63,789 nucleotides of DNA from Prevotellaceae bacterium (GTDB lineage Bacteria > Bacteroidota > Bacteroidia > Bacteroidales > Bacteroidaceae), in NCBI GenBank assembly GCA_030531085.1, contig JAUNOM010000010.1:1-63789 (forward strand), in the 5' to 3' direction. The translations under genes and the position numbers were made by a program. Of this stretch, positions 35,804 to 48,488 are shown piece after piece (position 1 is the stretch's first letter; every line of letters starts with the position of its first letter). Below the pieces are notes generated by a model that was not told the origin of the DNA, ran no database searches, and worked only from the letters and a program-made list of their open reading frames with translations.

Positions 35804-37735
35804 ATGATACAATGTTCTGAACGCTTTGCGGATATACAGATGCTGCGCTATGAACTGCCAGCTTTTGATGAGCTTTCTGCCAGACAGAAGGCATACATAT
35901 ACTACCTTGCGGAGGCTACGCTGTGGGGGCGTGATATTACATTTGACCAGTATGGACGCTATAACCTTGTGATACGTAAGACACTTGAGGAGGTGTATCG
36001 CTTGATTGAAACCGAAGACTGTCAGGATGACAATGCAAAAGCACTTGTAGTTTATCTGAAAAGAGTGTGGTTCTCAAATGGTATTTACCATCATTATGGG
36101 TGTGAGAAGTTTGTACCAGAGTTCTCGCAGGAGTATTTTGAGGCGATGGTGCGCCGTGTAGACACTGATAAGTTACCGATGCCTGTTGATGATTTGTTGG
36201 AAACCATTATGCCTGTGATTTTTGATCCAACTTTTCTGCCGAAGCGAGTTAATAAGGCGCACGGTGAGGATCTTGTGATGACATCCGCTTGTAACTATTA
36301 TATAGGAGTGACGCAGAAAGAGGTGGAACAGTATTATGCGGCAAAGAAACAGGATGGAGAGCTGTGTCCGCCATCATACGGTCTTAACTCTACTTTGAGA
36401 AAGAATGCGGACGGTGAGCTGGTTGAGGATGTGTGGCGCCTGAATGGGAAATATGGCAGGACTATAGAACATATTGTTGAGTGCCTGAACAAGGCCGGTG
36501 AGTATGCGGAGAATGAAAGGCAGAAGCAGGTGATAGCACTGTTGGTGGATTATTATACAACAGGTGACCTGCGTACTTTTGATGCTTACTCGATAGAGTG
36601 GCTGAAGGAGATAGACGGGCATATAGACTTTGTGAATGGTTTTATAGAAGTTTATGGTGACCCGTTAGGCTTGAAGGCCACTTGGGAGGGTATAGTTGAG
36701 TATAAGGACATTGTTGCGTGCAGAAGAACACAGACCATCAGTGATAATGCGCAGTGGTTCGAGGACCATTCTCCTGTAGACCCACGTTTCCGTAAACCGA
36801 AAGTTAAGGGAGTGGTTGCTAATGCTATCTGTGCGGCTATGATTGGTGGTGAGGAGTATCCGTCAACTGCTATCGGTATAAACCTGCCTAATGCGGAATG
36901 GATTAGGGCGCAGCACGGCTCAAAGAGTGTGACGATAACGAATTTCACAGCTGCATATCAGAAGGCTGCAAAGGGTAATGGCTTTATGGATGAGTTTGTG
37001 CATGATCGTGATACTGTAGAGATAATACTTAAGTATGGTGAGGCTTGCGATGACCTGCATACTGACCTGCATGAGTGTTTGGGACATGGTAGCGGGCAGA
37101 TGATGCCGGGTGTGGATCCTGATGCTTTGAAAGCCTATGGCAGTACGATAGAAGAGGCAAGGGCAGACTTATTCGGATTGTATTACATTGCAGATAAGAA
37201 AATGTTTGAGTTGGGGCTGGTGCCGGATATGGAGGCGTATAAAGCTAACTATTATACATATATAATGAATGGCTTGCTTACGCAGATGGTCCGCATTAAG
37301 CCTGGTGATAATATAGAGGAGGCACACATGCGTAACCGTGCGCTAATATCTAATTGGTGTTATCAGCATGGGGATGGATGTGTGGATCTTGTAAAGCGTA
37401 ATGGAAAGACTTATCTTGTGATTAACGATTACCGGAAGTTAAGAAGTCTCTTTGCGGAACTTCTTGCTGAAGTGCAGCGTATAAAGAGTGAGGGTGATTA
37501 TGAGGCTGCAAGGGCACTTGTGGAGGATTATGGTGTCAGAATAGACACCGCTTTGCATAATGAGGTGTTGGAGAGGTATAGAAGTCTTGATATTGCTCCG
37601 TATAAGGGATTCCTTAATCCTAAGATGACTTTGGTACGCAATGACGATGGGGAAATTGTTGATGTGAATTTGGATTTTACAGAGACAATGGTACAGCAGA
37701 TGATGCGTTATTCCCGTGATTACAGTGTGGAGTGA
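35804..37735 (+). CDS. Dipeptidyl peptidase III (family M49)
   Basis: 643 residues, a zinc exopeptidase that removes dipeptides from the N-terminus of short peptides. The zinc motif HECLGH (about 423-428) has Cys where eukaryotic enzymes have Leu, the bacterial M49 form, and EEARAD (about 450) supplies the third ligand. There is no signal peptide, so it is probably cytoplasmic. It follows the pectate lyase gene by eight bases, though the functions look unrelated. Confidence 0.95.
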   Translation: MIQCSERFADIQMLRYELPAFDELSARQKAYIYYLAEATLWGRDITFDQYGRYNLVIRKTLEEVYRLIETEDCQDDNAKALVVYLKRVWFSNGIYHHYGCEKFVPEFSQEYFEAMVRRVDTDKLPMPVDDLLETIMPVIFDPTFLPKRVNKAHGEDLVMTSACNYYIGVTQKEVEQYYAAKKQDGELCPPSYGLNSTLRKNADGELVEDVWRLNGKYGRTIEHIVECLNKAGEYAENERQKQVIALLVDYYTTGDLRTFDAYSIEWLKEIDGHIDFVNGFIEVYGDPLGLKATWEGIVEYKDIVACRRTQTISDNAQWFEDHSPVDPRFRKPKVKGVVANAICAAMIGGEEYPSTAIGINLPNAEWIRAQHGSKSVTITNFTAAYQKAAKGNGFMDEFVHDRDTVEIILKYGEACDDLHTDLHECLGHGSGQMMPGVDPDALKAYGSTIEEARADLFGLYYIADKKMFELGLVPDMEAYKANYYTYIMNGLLTQMVRIKPGDNIEEAHMRNRALISNWCYQHGDGCVDLVKRNGKTYLVINDYRKLRSLFAELLAEVQRIKSEGDYEAARALVEDYGVRIDTALHNEVLERYRSLDIAPYKGFLNPKMTLVRNDDGEIVDVNLDFTETMVQQMMRYSRDYSVE

Positions 37736-37763
37736 TTGATTTCGGAAAGTGGGGCAGGACTTG

Positions 37764-40763
37764 TCAGGCAGTGGCTCTTGGCAGCACTATTGTTATGACA
37801 GCCTGACCGTCTGATATGCTTGCTGATATGCCACAGTTATAATGCAGGGACGTGTTTGTCGTCTCGCGTATGATCTGACGCATGATAAGGAAGTCTACAT
37901 CGGGCGTGGATGTTGAGAACAATACGTTAATGGAGGGTAGCAGTTGCTGCCCTCTTTCCATTATAAAGGATATGGATACATAATTGGTGTCGGTTTGAGA
38001 TATGGTGGAGTGGGGAAGTCTTCCGCCATTGTGGCGTTTCAATAATAGGCACAGATATGCCATTAGTTCTTTGTTTGCTGTTATCGTAAGGCCCTCTTGA
38101 CAATCAGAAGGGTGGAATGTCTCTGATACAGAGAGGTGCTCTATTGGGAATGTATATGCAGATAGCTGTTTGTTCAGAACCTGCGTGGTGAGCAGGCTGT
38201 ATAAAGTACGGTAATAAGAAACTGTGTTTGATATATCGGAATTGTTGCTTTTATTACTTATGAGTTGGCGTATGCGCGTGGGATAATACATTGTCTCATG
38301 TTTCAATGTTGACAGCTGGTTGTCCGTTATATTATTAATAAGGTGTAGGTGTTCGTATTCTGATTGCTTGTGTAGAATAATATCTTTGATGTTTCTTAGC
38401 TGTTCGTGTGTCTGTTTGCGTTGTTGCAGGACGTGCCTAAGATAAACAAACCAGAATATAGGAACGAAAGCGACCAGTAATAAAAATGATATAAGCAAGG
38501 CAATGTTTGCCTTTTGCTCGTTGTGTTCCATTGTTTGGCAGTATGTTGCCAAGCTGTTGTCTGATGTATGTTGTTTATATAGGTTTGTGTACAGATAGTT
38601 GTAATAAGTATACTCTTTCCAACGGTGCAGTGCAAGACACGCTACCGCAGTCTCATTATATAGTGAAAGTCTGATACCTATGTCAACGGAATCATTGTGT
38701 TCTACTATAACAAGACATGAATCAGCATAGACCATAGCGTCGTCATACCGTCCTTCTATATTTGCAATATACAGCGAGTCGCACAGTCTGGCAGCAGTGT
38801 CATTATATGAATGGTTTGTCGCATTGGCTGGTGAATTATAGGATAGTAGCATTGCTATGATGATGACGATGGCCTTTAATACCAATGGAAGTCTGAAGGC
38901 GATGGTGGTGCCGCGTCCGATAATTGATGAGGCGCTTATGGAACATACAGAGAATAGGGAGGATAGCTTGCGGTAGCGATCCATTATGCCGCGACAGTTG
39001 GCAAGTCCGAAGCCATGTGATTTGGAATAACTGTCATCGTTTATAGTCTTGTATTCAAATAGATGTTCAATCTGTTCCTGCTTTATACCGTGTCCATTGT
39101 CTTTTACGCGGATTTCGCAATAGTGCTCGGAGGTATTAGCGGTACATTCTATTTGTATTGTACCGTCATCACTGTTGATAGCATTGCGTGCATTTGATAT
39201 AAGTGTGTTGAGTATAAATACGGTAAGTGTTTTATCTGCTTTGACACTTATGTCAGTTTCTGGAACTTCCAATGTTATGCCTTGTCTGGATAGAAGTGAG
39301 GAGTTTTTAGTTATGATGTCAAAGACGCTCTGTAGCTTAAATGTTTCAATACGTGGTTGTATGACACCGCAGCGTAATTTGATCCACTTTGTAAGCATAG
39401 CATTCTGTGTGTCTATTTCTTCGGAAAGCTCTGCCGCATAAGTAAAATCCCTTTTCTCTATGGCAAGACTCATACGGTCAATTAATGGTAGCATACCGCT
39501 AACCACAGATATGCGTGCACGCTGTTCTACTGCAGAACGTATTGTGTTCGATAGGTTCAGTTCCGTTTTTTGTAATCTTTCCTGTTCGTGTTCTATTTGG
39601 ATGCTGTTCCCGTTATAACCTTTTCTGCGTTGTCTTATGTATAATGTGATTGTTATTATACATAAAATTAAAAATGTGGTAATGGCTATAGTGACATTAT
39701 GCCAAATATGTGTAGTTGATTCCTGTATTGATATGGCGCGTGCTTCAAGTTCTTTGTCTTGGCGTATGCTGTCCTGCAAGTCAAGGTATATATTGCGGTA
39801 ATAATCACTATTGCGCTTGTTGTCTGTGGCGGCGAATGATAATGATAACATTTCACAGACAGTGGCTCGTAATCCCGGCATATTGTCTGTTTCGGGATTG
39901 GCAAGCGCCATGTCAAGACATTCAATGGCGCGGATGGCATTGCCAATTTTAAAATAGCATTGTGCCAGTGTGCGCCATGCTATGGATGTGTTGTATGCGT
40001 CACCCAATGTGAGCATAATGTTCAGGGAACGCTCTGCAAGATTTCCGGCGAGCATACTGTCTGGCATGGCGTCTTCATTTATATATCTTAATGAAGCACG
40101 GTCGTATTTATTGGCCAGTGCCATAATGCTGTCATTAAGTAAATACATACTTAGTACCTGCATGGCAAGCGCTTTATATAATGGGTTGTCAGTGCGTGTC
40201 GCCAGGATATAGCATTGCATAGCGCAGTCGAAACTGTTTATAATGCTATGCTTGTGTTTCTCTATATTATATGGTCGGTAGTTAATGCGTCCTTGATGGT
40301 ATAGGAAGTCAAGCCATAGTGTGGTGTCACTGTAAAGGTTTAATGTAGTGTTGGAGGATAATTCCTTCATTACGTCACGTGCATCGCCGTATCTTCCCAC
40401 CTGCCATAGATAATCTGCCATGGCGAATGCCTTTCCTGCATGTGCCTGAGCATACAGACGCTGTCCGTATGAAGATAGTGTGCCAGCATCATCAAAGCGT
40501 GCCAGTATTTTCTCCGCATTATATTTATGTAGATAGAAATCTCTGTTTTGCCCCTTTATACAGCAGCTGTCCATAAGTTTTGTCTCACTAATGGCCGTTT
40601 GGAGAAGGCTTACAGTGTTAGGGTCTTCTTCTTCTTCAGAATGACAGGAGAATAGTATTGTTGTAAAACATAATATGCTCCACAATGGTATGAATACCTT
40701 TGTGGAGCATATAACATAATATCTAAATGAATAATTACGCACGGGCTGCTGCGCAATATCCAA
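37764..40763 (-). CDS. Lipoprotein-type sensor histidine kinase with a second, degenerate sensor half (DUF5112/DUF5113 type)
   Basis: 999 residues. The N-terminus has a lipoprotein-like signal (LFSC near residue 40). A TPR-like periplasmic sensor follows, then a membrane span (about 354-374), a coiled coil and an HATPase domain: N box [12 protein letters not shown]1 DNGHGI, G2 [12 protein letters not shown]. No conventional phospho-acceptor His is visible in the dimerisation region. After residue 625 a second signal-like hydrophobic segment, another short TPR part, a second span (about 767) and a degenerate ATPase-like domain follow. The start lies within the last codons of eda (29-base overlap), and no other ATG precedes the signal peptide. 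Confidence 0.85.
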   Translation of the reverse strand: MDIAQQPVRNYSFRYYVICSTKVFIPLWSILCFTTILFSCHSEEEEDPNTVSLLQTAISETKLMDSCCIKGQNRDFYLHKYNAEKILARFDDAGTLSSYGQRLYAQAHAGKAFAMADYLWQVGRYGDARDVMKELSSNTTLNLYSDTTLWLDFLYHQGRINYRPYNIEKHKHSIINSFDCAMQCYILATRTDNPLYKALAMQVLSMYLLNDSIMALANKYDRASLRYINEDAMPDSMLAGNLAERSLNIMLTLGDAYNTSIAWRTLAQCYFKIGNAIRAIECLDMALANPETDNMPGLRATVCEMLSLSFAATDNKRNSDYYRNIYLDLQDSIRQDKELEARAISIQESTTHIWHNVTIAITTFLILCIITITLYIRQRRKGYNGNSIQIEHEQERLQKTELNLSNTIRSAVEQRARISVVSGMLPLIDRMSLAIEKRDFTYAAELSEEIDTQNAMLTKWIKLRCGVIQPRIETFKLQSVFDIITKNSSLLSRQGITLEVPETDISVKADKTLTVFILNTLISNARNAINSDDGTIQIECTANTSEHYCEIRVKDNGHGIKQEQIEHLFEYKTINDDSYSKSHGFGLANCRGIMDRYRKLSSLFSVCSISASSIIGRGTTIAFRLPLVLKAIVIIIAMLLSYNSPANATNHSYNDTAARLCDSLYIANIEGRYDDAMVYADSCLVIVEHNDSVDIGIRLSLYNETAVACLALHRWKEYTYYNYLYTNLYKQHTSDNSLATYCQTMEHNEQKANIALLISFLLLVAFVPIFWFVYLRHVLQQRKQTHEQLRNIKDIILHKQSEYEHLHLINNITDNQLSTLKHETMYYPTRIRQLISNKSNNSDISNTVSYYRTLYSLLTTQVLNKQLSAYTFPIEHLSVSETFHPSDCQEGLTITANKELMAYLCLLLKRHNGGRLPHSTISQTDTNYVSISFIMERGQQLLPSINVLFSTSTPDVDFLIMRQIIRETTNTSLHYNCGISASISDGQAVITIVLPRATA

Positions 40764-41403
40764 GTGCTTCCTTGCACTTGTCTGTGATGTACTGCCAGTC
40801 TCCAGCCTTCACCTTGTCACCAGGGAATAGCTTAGAGCCCATTCCTACGCAGAATACTCCAGCTTTAAACCACTTCTCAAGATTATCTTTCTCTGGAGCT
40901 ACACCGCCAGTAACCATAATCTTAGACCATGGCATAGGAGCCATAAGTCCCTTGATAAGGTTTGGACCAACAACATCACCAGGGAATACCTTGGTAAAGT
41001 CACATCCTACTTCCTGTGCCTTACCAATCTCTGATGGTGTGAGACATCCTGGACAGTATGTCACGCATCTGCGGTTGCAAACTATAGCGATATCAGGATT
41101 AAATAATGGGCCTACGATAAAGTTCGCTCCAAGTTGTAAGTATAGAGCCGCTGTAGGAGCATCAACAACAGAACCTATGCCAAGGGCAAGCTCTGGACAC
41201 TCCTTATCTACGAACTTAGCCAGTTCTGCAAATACCTCCTGTGCAAAGTCGCCACGGTTTGTGAACTCGAAAGCGCGTACACCGCCGTCATAGCAGGCCT
41301 TGACTACTTTCTTTGCAACTTCCACGTCCTTGTTGTAGAACACCGGAACCATTGGAGCCGATGCAATTTTCTGCATTACGGCCAGTTTATCAAATTTTGC
41401 CAT
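40735..41403 (-). CDS. eda: KDPG / 4-hydroxy-2-oxoglutarate aldolase
   Basis: 222 residues, class I aldolase splitting 2-keto-3-deoxy-6-phosphogluconate into pyruvate and glyceraldehyde 3-phosphate. The Schiff-base Lys is probably in [10 protein letters not shown], with the neighbouring [11 protein letters not shown] and the acidic residue in AFEFTNRG. It lies 62 bases behind kdgK and overlaps the start of the histidine kinase gene. Confidence 0.95.
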   Translation of the reverse strand: MAKFDKLAVMQKIASAPMVPVFYNKDVEVAKKVVKACYDGGVRAFEFTNRGDFAQEVFAELAKFVDKECPELALGIGSVVDAPTAALYLQLGANFIVGPLFNPDIAIVCNRRCVTYCPGCLTPSEIGKAQEVGCDFTKVFPGDVVGPNLIKGLMAPMPWSKIMVTGGVAPEKDNLEKWFKAGVFCVGMGSKLFPGDKVKAGDWQYITDKCKEALGYCAAARA

Positions 41404-41465
41404 TTCTTTATTTTGAAAATAAAATGTTCTGAATAATTGAGTTTTGAAATGTCCTTCTATATTCT

Positions 41466-42488
41466 TTACCTCTGTACGCGGCCGTTAGCATTGCCACCAG
41501 CCAGTGCTTCTACCTCGGCAACGCTTACAAGGTTGTAGTCACCGTTGATGGTATGCTTCAGTGCTGAGGCTGCAACAGCAAACTCAAGAGCCTCTCCCTG
41601 TGTCTCTTTTGTAAGAAGACCGTGTATAAGACCGCCAGAGAATGAGTCACCACCACCTACGCGGTCAATGATAGGATTGATCTCGTAACGCTTAGACTGA
41701 TAGAACTCCTTACCATCATATATAAGAGCCTTCCATCCGTTGAATGTAGCAGAGAAAGACTCGCGCAGAGTAGATACTACATACTTGAAGCCGAATGTCT
41801 CTTTCATCTGCTTGAATATTCCCTCATAACCAGCAGCGTTTGTCTCGCCGCCCTCAACATCTGCCTCCGGCTTGAAACCGAGACAGAGCTCAGCATCTTC
41901 CTCATTGCCAATACATACATCTACATACTGCATCAGCGGACGCATTATTGATATTGCTTTTTCAGAGGTCCAAAGCTTCTTGCGGAAGTTCAGGTCAACA
42001 GAAACTGTTACTCCGTGACGCTTAGCTGCCTCACATGCAAGCTTTGTAAGTTCTGCTGCCTTGTCGGAAATAGCAGGTGTTATGCCAGACCAATGGAACC
42101 AGTCAGCGCCTTCCATGATAGCATCAAAGTCGAAATCAGAAGGGTCTGCCTCTGCGATGGCGGAATTAGCGCGGTCGTAGATAACCTTTGATGGACGCAT
42201 TGATGCACCGGTCTCGCAATAATAAAGGCCCACACGGTCACCGCCACGAGCTATGTACTGTGTATTGACACCATAGCGGCGCAGTGAATTTACTGCTATC
42301 TGGCCAATCTCATGGGCTGGGAGTTTTGTAACGAGGTAAGCGTCGTGGCCATAATTGGCACAGCTGATCGCAACATTAGCCTCACCACCGCCAGGGATGA
42401 TGCGGAATATGTCTGTTTGAATAAAACGGTCCTGACCGTTAGGGGAGAGGCGGAGCATAATCTCGCCCAAAGTTACTACTTTTGCCAT
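41466..42488 (-). CDS. kdgK: 2-keto-3-deoxygluconate kinase (PfkB family)
   Basis: 340 residues, phosphorylates KDG to KDPG. PfkB signatures: [15 protein letters not shown] near residue 33 and [13 protein letters not shown] (about 280) with the catalytic Asp. The role is fixed by eda downstream, uxaA nearby and the divergent LacI gene. It has a consensus promoter. Confidence 0.94.
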   Translation of the reverse strand: MAKVVTLGEIMLRLSPNGQDRFIQTDIFRIIPGGGEANVAISCANYGHDAYLVTKLPAHEIGQIAVNSLRRYGVNTQYIARGGDRVGLYYCETGASMRPSKVIYDRANSAIAEADPSDFDFDAIMEGADWFHWSGITPAISDKAAELTKLACEAAKRHGVTVSVDLNFRKKLWTSEKAISIMRPLMQYVDVCIGNEEDAELCLGFKPEADVEGGETNAAGYEGIFKQMKETFGFKYVVSTLRESFSATFNGWKALIYDGKEFYQSKRYEINPIIDRVGGGDSFSGGLIHGLLTKETQGEALEFAVAASALKHTINGDYNLVSVAEVEALAGGNANGRVQR

Positions 42489-42558
42489 AGTTATTTGATA
42501 GGGTTATGAAATTAGTTAATTATAGTATTTTTGTTTTAAATGCTAATTAATTATTGGA

Positions 42559-42589
42559 CAAATTTACGAACATTTTCTTAAAGAACAAA
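42559..42589 (-). promoter_or_regulatory. Promoter of kdgK-eda
   Basis: Minus strand TTTG (42589-42586), 19 bases, TAAATTTG (42566-42559). Confidence 0.75.
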
Positions 42590-42671
42590 GTTTTTTTAGA
42601 AAAAAATGACGTTTTTATTGTGTTTTGCTAAAAAATACAGTTGCGTGTTCGTGCAATCAGAATTTTTTTGC

Positions 42672-42679
42672 TATTTTTG
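42672..42679 (+). promoter_or_regulatory. -7 box for the LacI-type gene
   Basis: TATTTTTG with TTCG (42648-42651) 20 bases upstream as a near-match -33 element. Confidence 0.5.
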
Positions 42680-42739
42680 CACAACATTTTTAAACAGGTA
42701 ACACCCGTTATAAACCTAACGACAGTATAAAATCTAACA

Positions 42740-43810
42740 ATGCCAAACGAACACGTTACAATAAAAGACATTGCGGAGAAAGCCGGAGTTTCAGTAGGAA
42801 CAGTGGACAGGGTACTTCATAAGAGACCCAATGTTTCCAAAAGGGCGCTCGCCCTTGTTACAAAGGCCTTGGATGAAATGAATTACGAACCCAATATGTA
42901 CGCCAGTGCTCTTGCCAATAGTCGTAGATATGACTTCTATTGTCTTATGCCCCGGCACGAAAGTGAGGCGTATTGGGAAGAAGTGGAGCAAGGACAAAGA
43001 AAGTGTTGTGATGTCAGACGTGACTTTCATGTACATATTAATATAATGTACTATAAAAGAAATGATGTGGAGTCGTTTAACGAGCAGACGCAGGCCATTC
43101 TGGATGCCAATCCGGACGGTGTGATACTCGTTCCGGCAAAACTTGACATTACACGCCCTTTCACAGATGTAATGCATGCTAAGAATATCCCATTTATCAT
43201 GCTTGACTCTTATCTTCCGGATCTCAGACCCCTGGCCTTTTATGGACAGGATTCTTTTGCAAGTGGGTATTTTGCAGCAAAGATGCTAATGCTCATTGCT
43301 AATAATGAGAAGGAGATAATGTTGATGAAACAGACGCTTGACGGGATAAATGTGGCAAGCAAGCAGCAGGTGAACAGAGAGGTGGGTTTCAGGCATTATA
43401 TGGCTGATCATTTCCCCAATGTGAAGATTGAAGTCCTGGATTTGCCTTATCAGAGTACCCGTAAACAGCATAATGTGTTGTTGGAGAAGTTCTTTCAAGA
43501 GCATCCGGATACACACCATTGCATTACTCTCAACTCCAAGGCGCACCTTGTAGGTGAGTTTCTGTTGAAGACAAACCGTCGCGATGTGCAGATAATGGGA
43601 TATGATATGGTTGAGAAGAATGCTCACTGTGTAAGGGAGGGCAGCATTTCTTTTCTGATAGCCCAGCATGGTTATCAGCAGGGTTATTTCAGTGTGGACG
43701 CCCTTGTGAGGGCTGTCATTCTGAAAAAGCACGTCACGCCGGTAAATTATATGCCGATAGAGATTCTCTCCAAGGAGAATGTGGAGTTTTATCGCAGAAC
43801 GCAGATTTAG
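42740..43810 (+). CDS. LacI-family transcriptional regulator
   Basis: 356 residues. N-terminal helix-turn-helix VTIKDIAEKAGVSVGTVDRVL with hinge MNYEPNMYASALA, then a periplasmic-binding-protein-like sensor domain. It lies divergent from kdgK-eda and upstream of uxaA. It is therefore the likely local regulator of galacturonate catabolism, with KDG or an upstream uronate as ligand (inference). A 12-bp perfect palindrome upstream of uxaA is a candidate operator. Confidence 0.93.
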   Translation: MPNEHVTIKDIAEKAGVSVGTVDRVLHKRPNVSKRALALVTKALDEMNYEPNMYASALANSRRYDFYCLMPRHESEAYWEEVEQGQRKCCDVRRDFHVHINIMYYKRNDVESFNEQTQAILDANPDGVILVPAKLDITRPFTDVMHAKNIPFIMLDSYLPDLRPLAFYGQDSFASGYFAAKMLMLIANNEKEIMLMKQTLDGINVASKQQVNREVGFRHYMADHFPNVKIEVLDLPYQSTRKQHNVLLEKFFQEHPDTHHCITLNSKAHLVGEFLLKTNRRDVQIMGYDMVEKNAHCVREGSISFLIAQHGYQQGYFSVDALVRAVILKKHVTPVNYMPIEILSKENVEFYRRTQI

Positions 43811-43898
43811 CATTATCTCACCCTTTGTAGCCTTGAGGCATAACATAATAACTAACATATATAACAAATCTCTATGTCGCTTTGCCCGATTCTTAAAG

Positions 43899-43910
43899 GT
43901 TATGCATAAC
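43899..43910. promoter_or_regulatory. Candidate operator upstream of uxaA
   Basis: GTTATGCATAAC is a perfect 12-bp palindrome 29 bases before the uxaA start. A half-like GCATAAC sits about 60 bases further upstream. The centre-CG symmetry usual for LacI sites is replaced by GC. Confidence 0.45.
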
Positions 43911-43938
43911 ATGGGGGAATTAAAATCAATTACAAAAC

Positions 43939-45435
43939 ATGAAACAGACTGCTTTTCTGAAAATCAATCCCGCTGACTCCGTGGTGGTATGCCTAAGAGC
44001 TATGAAAGCCGGCGAGACTATCTCTGTCGATGGTAAGGAGATAACTCTTCTGCAGGATACGCCTGCAGGTCACAAAGTATTGCTTGTAGACAAGGCTGAA
44101 GGCGAGGATATTATAAAGTATGGATATCCTATCGGACACGCCAAGAAGGCCCTGAAGGCTGGAGAGTGGGTGAATGAGAACAATCTCAAGACCAATCTTG
44201 CCGGCACACTTGAATATACTTACAATCCAGTAAATGAGAAACTCAATATAAAAAAGGAGAACAGAACCTTCAAGGGCTATGTTCGCAAGAATGGTGATGT
44301 GGGTGTAAGAAATGAGATATGGATTGTTCCCACCGTTGGATGTGTCAATGGTATTGCGGAACATCTGGCGAAGCAGCTTGAGACCGAGACCCGTCTTGAC
44401 GGAATAGATGCAGTATACGCATGGCATCATAACTTTGGTTGCTCACAACTTTCAGAAGATCATGAGGCCACCCGTAAGATATTGCGTGATATAGTGCTGC
44501 ATCCGAATGCTGCTGGTGTTCTGGTGCTTTCGCTTGGTTGTGAAAATAACCAGCCAGATGATTTTATGGCTATGCTCGGAGATTATGATAAGGACCGCGT
44601 AAAGCTTGTTGTGACACAAAGAGTGGAAGGTGATGAAACGGAGGAGTGCATGAAGGTTCTGCGTGACATCTATAAGTTAGCCAAAGAAGATAAGCGTGAG
44701 GATGTTCCTGTTAGTAAGCTGCGCGTGGGCTTGAAGTGTGGTGGCTCTGATGGATTCTCCGGTATCACAGCGAATCCTCTTGAGGGTGAGTTCTCTGACT
44801 GGCTTGTGGCACAGGGTGGAACGTCTATCCTCACGGAAGTGCCGGAAATGTTTGGTGCTGAGACTATACTGATGAACCGTTGCGAGACGAAGGAGTTGTT
44901 CGAGCAGACTGTGTCACTCATAAATAACTTCAAGAACTATTTCCTGTCACATGGTGAGCCTGTAGGAGAGAACCCTTCTCCCGGTAACAAGGCAGGAGGA
45001 ATCTCCACCCTTGAAGATAAGGCTTTGGGATGCACGCAGAAGTGTGGACGTGCTCCTGTAAGCGGTGTGCTGGAATATGGTGACAGGTTGCAGACAAACG
45101 GTCTGAACCTTCTTTCTGCTCCAGGTAATGACCTTGTTGCCGCTACGGCACTTGCCGCTGCTGGTTGCCATTTGGTACTGTTCTCAACAGGCCGTGGCAC
45201 TCCGTTTGGTACATTTGTTCCAACAATGAAGATCTCAACCAATACAGATTTGTACAATCGCAAAAAGAATTGGATAGACTTTAATGCCGGACAGCTTGTG
45301 GATGGCAAGTCCATGGCGGAACTTGTTCCTGAATTTATAGACAAGGTGCTTGCTGTGGCAAGTGGTGAGCCAGCACGTAACGAGGTGAATGGCTATCGTG
45401 AGATTTCCATTTTCAAGAATGGAGTAACGCTTTAA
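43939..45435 (+). CDS. uxaA: Altronate dehydratase
   Basis: 498 residues, dehydrates altronate to 2-keto-3-deoxygluconate. An N-terminal SAF domain (about 1-95) precedes the D-galactarate dehydratase/altronate hydrolase core, with WHHNFGCSQLSEDHE, LGCENNQPDD and LKCGGSDGFSGITANP. The product feeds kdgK. Preceded by the LacI gene and a palindrome; followed by a strong terminator. Confidence 0.96.
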   Translation: MKQTAFLKINPADSVVVCLRAMKAGETISVDGKEITLLQDTPAGHKVLLVDKAEGEDIIKYGYPIGHAKKALKAGEWVNENNLKTNLAGTLEYTYNPVNEKLNIKKENRTFKGYVRKNGDVGVRNEIWIVPTVGCVNGIAEHLAKQLETETRLDGIDAVYAWHHNFGCSQLSEDHEATRKILRDIVLHPNAAGVLVLSLGCENNQPDDFMAMLGDYDKDRVKLVVTQRVEGDETEECMKVLRDIYKLAKEDKREDVPVSKLRVGLKCGGSDGFSGITANPLEGEFSDWLVAQGGTSILTEVPEMFGAETILMNRCETKELFEQTVSLINNFKNYFLSHGEPVGENPSPGNKAGGISTLEDKALGCTQKCGRAPVSGVLEYGDRLQTNGLNLLSAPGNDLVAATALAAAGCHLVLFSTGRGTPFGTFVPTMKISTNTDLYNRKKNWIDFNAGQLVDGKSMAELVPEFIDKVLAVASGEPARNEVNGYREISIFKNGVTL

Positions 45436-45445
45436 AGTATATAAA

Positions 45446-45488
45446 GAATGTGGAAGGCGGCTATATACCGCTTTCCACATTTCTTTTT
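45446..45488 (+). terminator. Terminator of uxaA
   Basis: GAATGTGGAAGGCGG (45446-45460) pairs with CCGCTTTCCACATTTC (45468-45483), then TTTTT. Confidence 0.9.
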
Positions 45489-45535
45489 GTGGTGAAATTA
45501 AGTTTGAAAAGCGCTTGTCACACCAATGCACCATT

Positions 45536-45960
45536 TTGACAAAATGTTACTTTTTTGCCACTTTTGGTGACGTTTTGCTTTTTTGAAAATGTCGACCTCA
45601 CTTTGCATTCTGGAGAGAAAGTAGTCGTTTTTTATCGTTTTAGAGAGCGGGAAAAATGGCTTCGCGCGCAATTTGATGCTGATTGCGGTGTAATCTGATA
45701 GTTATTACAGTGCTATTTGTATGTGATTACCATCCAAAAGCTATCAGATTACAGTGCAATAACGGCTCTTTTGTGGCGGTTTTATATGCTTTAAGAATGT
45801 GCTGTTTTGTTAATTAGATGACTGTTAATATGTTATGAATTGACACAGGATTGCGCTGTACGCACTGAAGTAAAAATAATTTTCAAATATCCGATTCTAC
45901 GAGGGGGATGAAAAATCAAAGTGTCAGAAAAAACACGATTTTTCTGACACTTTGATTTTT
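45536..45960 (+). repeat. Hairpin-rich interspersed element, copy B
   Basis: Same architecture and strand as copies A and C. The 5' hairpin (about 45537-45578) keeps pairing partly through G-U wobbles. The block TTTGCATTCTGGAGAGAAAG is followed by the central hairpin with arms 45692-45717 and 45725-45750; the lower 12 positions pair, including one T-G, and the upper part is decayed. The box TGCGCTGTACGCACTGA is at 45852-45868. A 22-bp perfect 3' hairpin (45911-45932 with 45939-45960) has A and T runs, and its arms are identical to those of copy C. It lies between the uxaA terminator and the ABC-F promoter. Confidence 0.85.
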
Positions 45961-46035
45961 GGCTTTTTGTGATTTAGCTATGTGTTACAGTAACAAGTGT
46001 CACTTGCAGATAATCAGTACTTTTATGTTTTATTA

Positions 46036-47713
<1,678 letters not shown>

Positions 47714-47758
47714 ATGCTGTAAATGCGAGTCTATAATTATCGTTTGTAATAATTTGAA

Positions 47759-47787
47759 CAGAGGGTGTGTGTTGCATACACCCTCTG
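47759..47787 (+). terminator. Hairpin after the ABC-F gene
   Basis: CAGAGGGTGT (47759-47768) pairs with ACACCCTCTG (47778-47787). Only a short T-rich tail follows. Confidence 0.6.
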
Positions 47788-47850
47788 TCTTGTATGTTGG
47801 CATACTTGTTGTTAAAATATGTAGCAAATTAAAAATAACAAAACACAATT

Positions 47851-48465
47851 ATGAAGAAAGATAATATTAATACAGTAGAGGAAGAGGTGAAGTCTGAACC
47901 TGTGGAGAATGCTCAGGTGGAAAATAGTGATGCTGACACAAAGGCAGAGTCCGTGTCTGATGATGACGAGCCTGTCGCAGAACCAACAGAAATAGAGGAA
48001 GAGACAGCACAGGAGGAAAAGGATCCGCTGGAGGTTGCTAAGGCAGAGATAGAGGAACTGAAGAAGCAGGCATTGTATAAGCAGGCGGAGTTTGATAATT
48101 ACCGGAAGCGTACCTTGAAGGAGAAGGCGGAGCTGATACTCGCAGGTGGTGAGAAGACTATAACATCAATTCTTCCGGTGCTTGATGATTTTGAGAGGGC
48201 GTTACAGGATAAAAGTGACGACCCAAATGCTGTAAGAGAGGGAATGCAGCTTATTTTTAACAAGTTCGTGAAGACACTTGAACAGTTGGGAGTGAAAAAG
48301 ATAGAGACGGAAGGAGCAGACTTTAATGTAGACTTTCACGAATCTATAGCATTGGTACCAGGTATGGGCGATGACAAGAAAGGAAAGGTTATAGACTGTG
48401 TGCAGACTGGTTATATGCTTAATGATAAGGTGATACGCTACGCCAAAGTGGCAGTGGGACAGTAA
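47851..48465 (+). CDS. grpE: GrpE nucleotide exchange factor
   Basis: 204 residues. A long acidic disordered N-terminus (about 1-70), a coiled coil, and the GrpE head with [26 protein letters not shown] and [11 protein letters not shown]. It exchanges nucleotide on DnaK. dnaJ follows after 23 bases; dnaK is not in the window. Confidence 0.96.
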   Translation: MKKDNINTVEEEVKSEPVENAQVENSDADTKAESVSDDDEPVAEPTEIEEETAQEEKDPLEVAKAEIEELKKQALYKQAEFDNYRKRTLKEKAELILAGGEKTITSILPVLDDFERALQDKSDDPNAVREGMQLIFNKFVKTLEQLGVKKIETEGADFNVDFHESIALVPGMGDDKKGKVIDCVQTGYMLNDKVIRYAKVAVGQ

Positions 48466-48488
48466 ATAGGTGTATAAAAGCAGAGACA

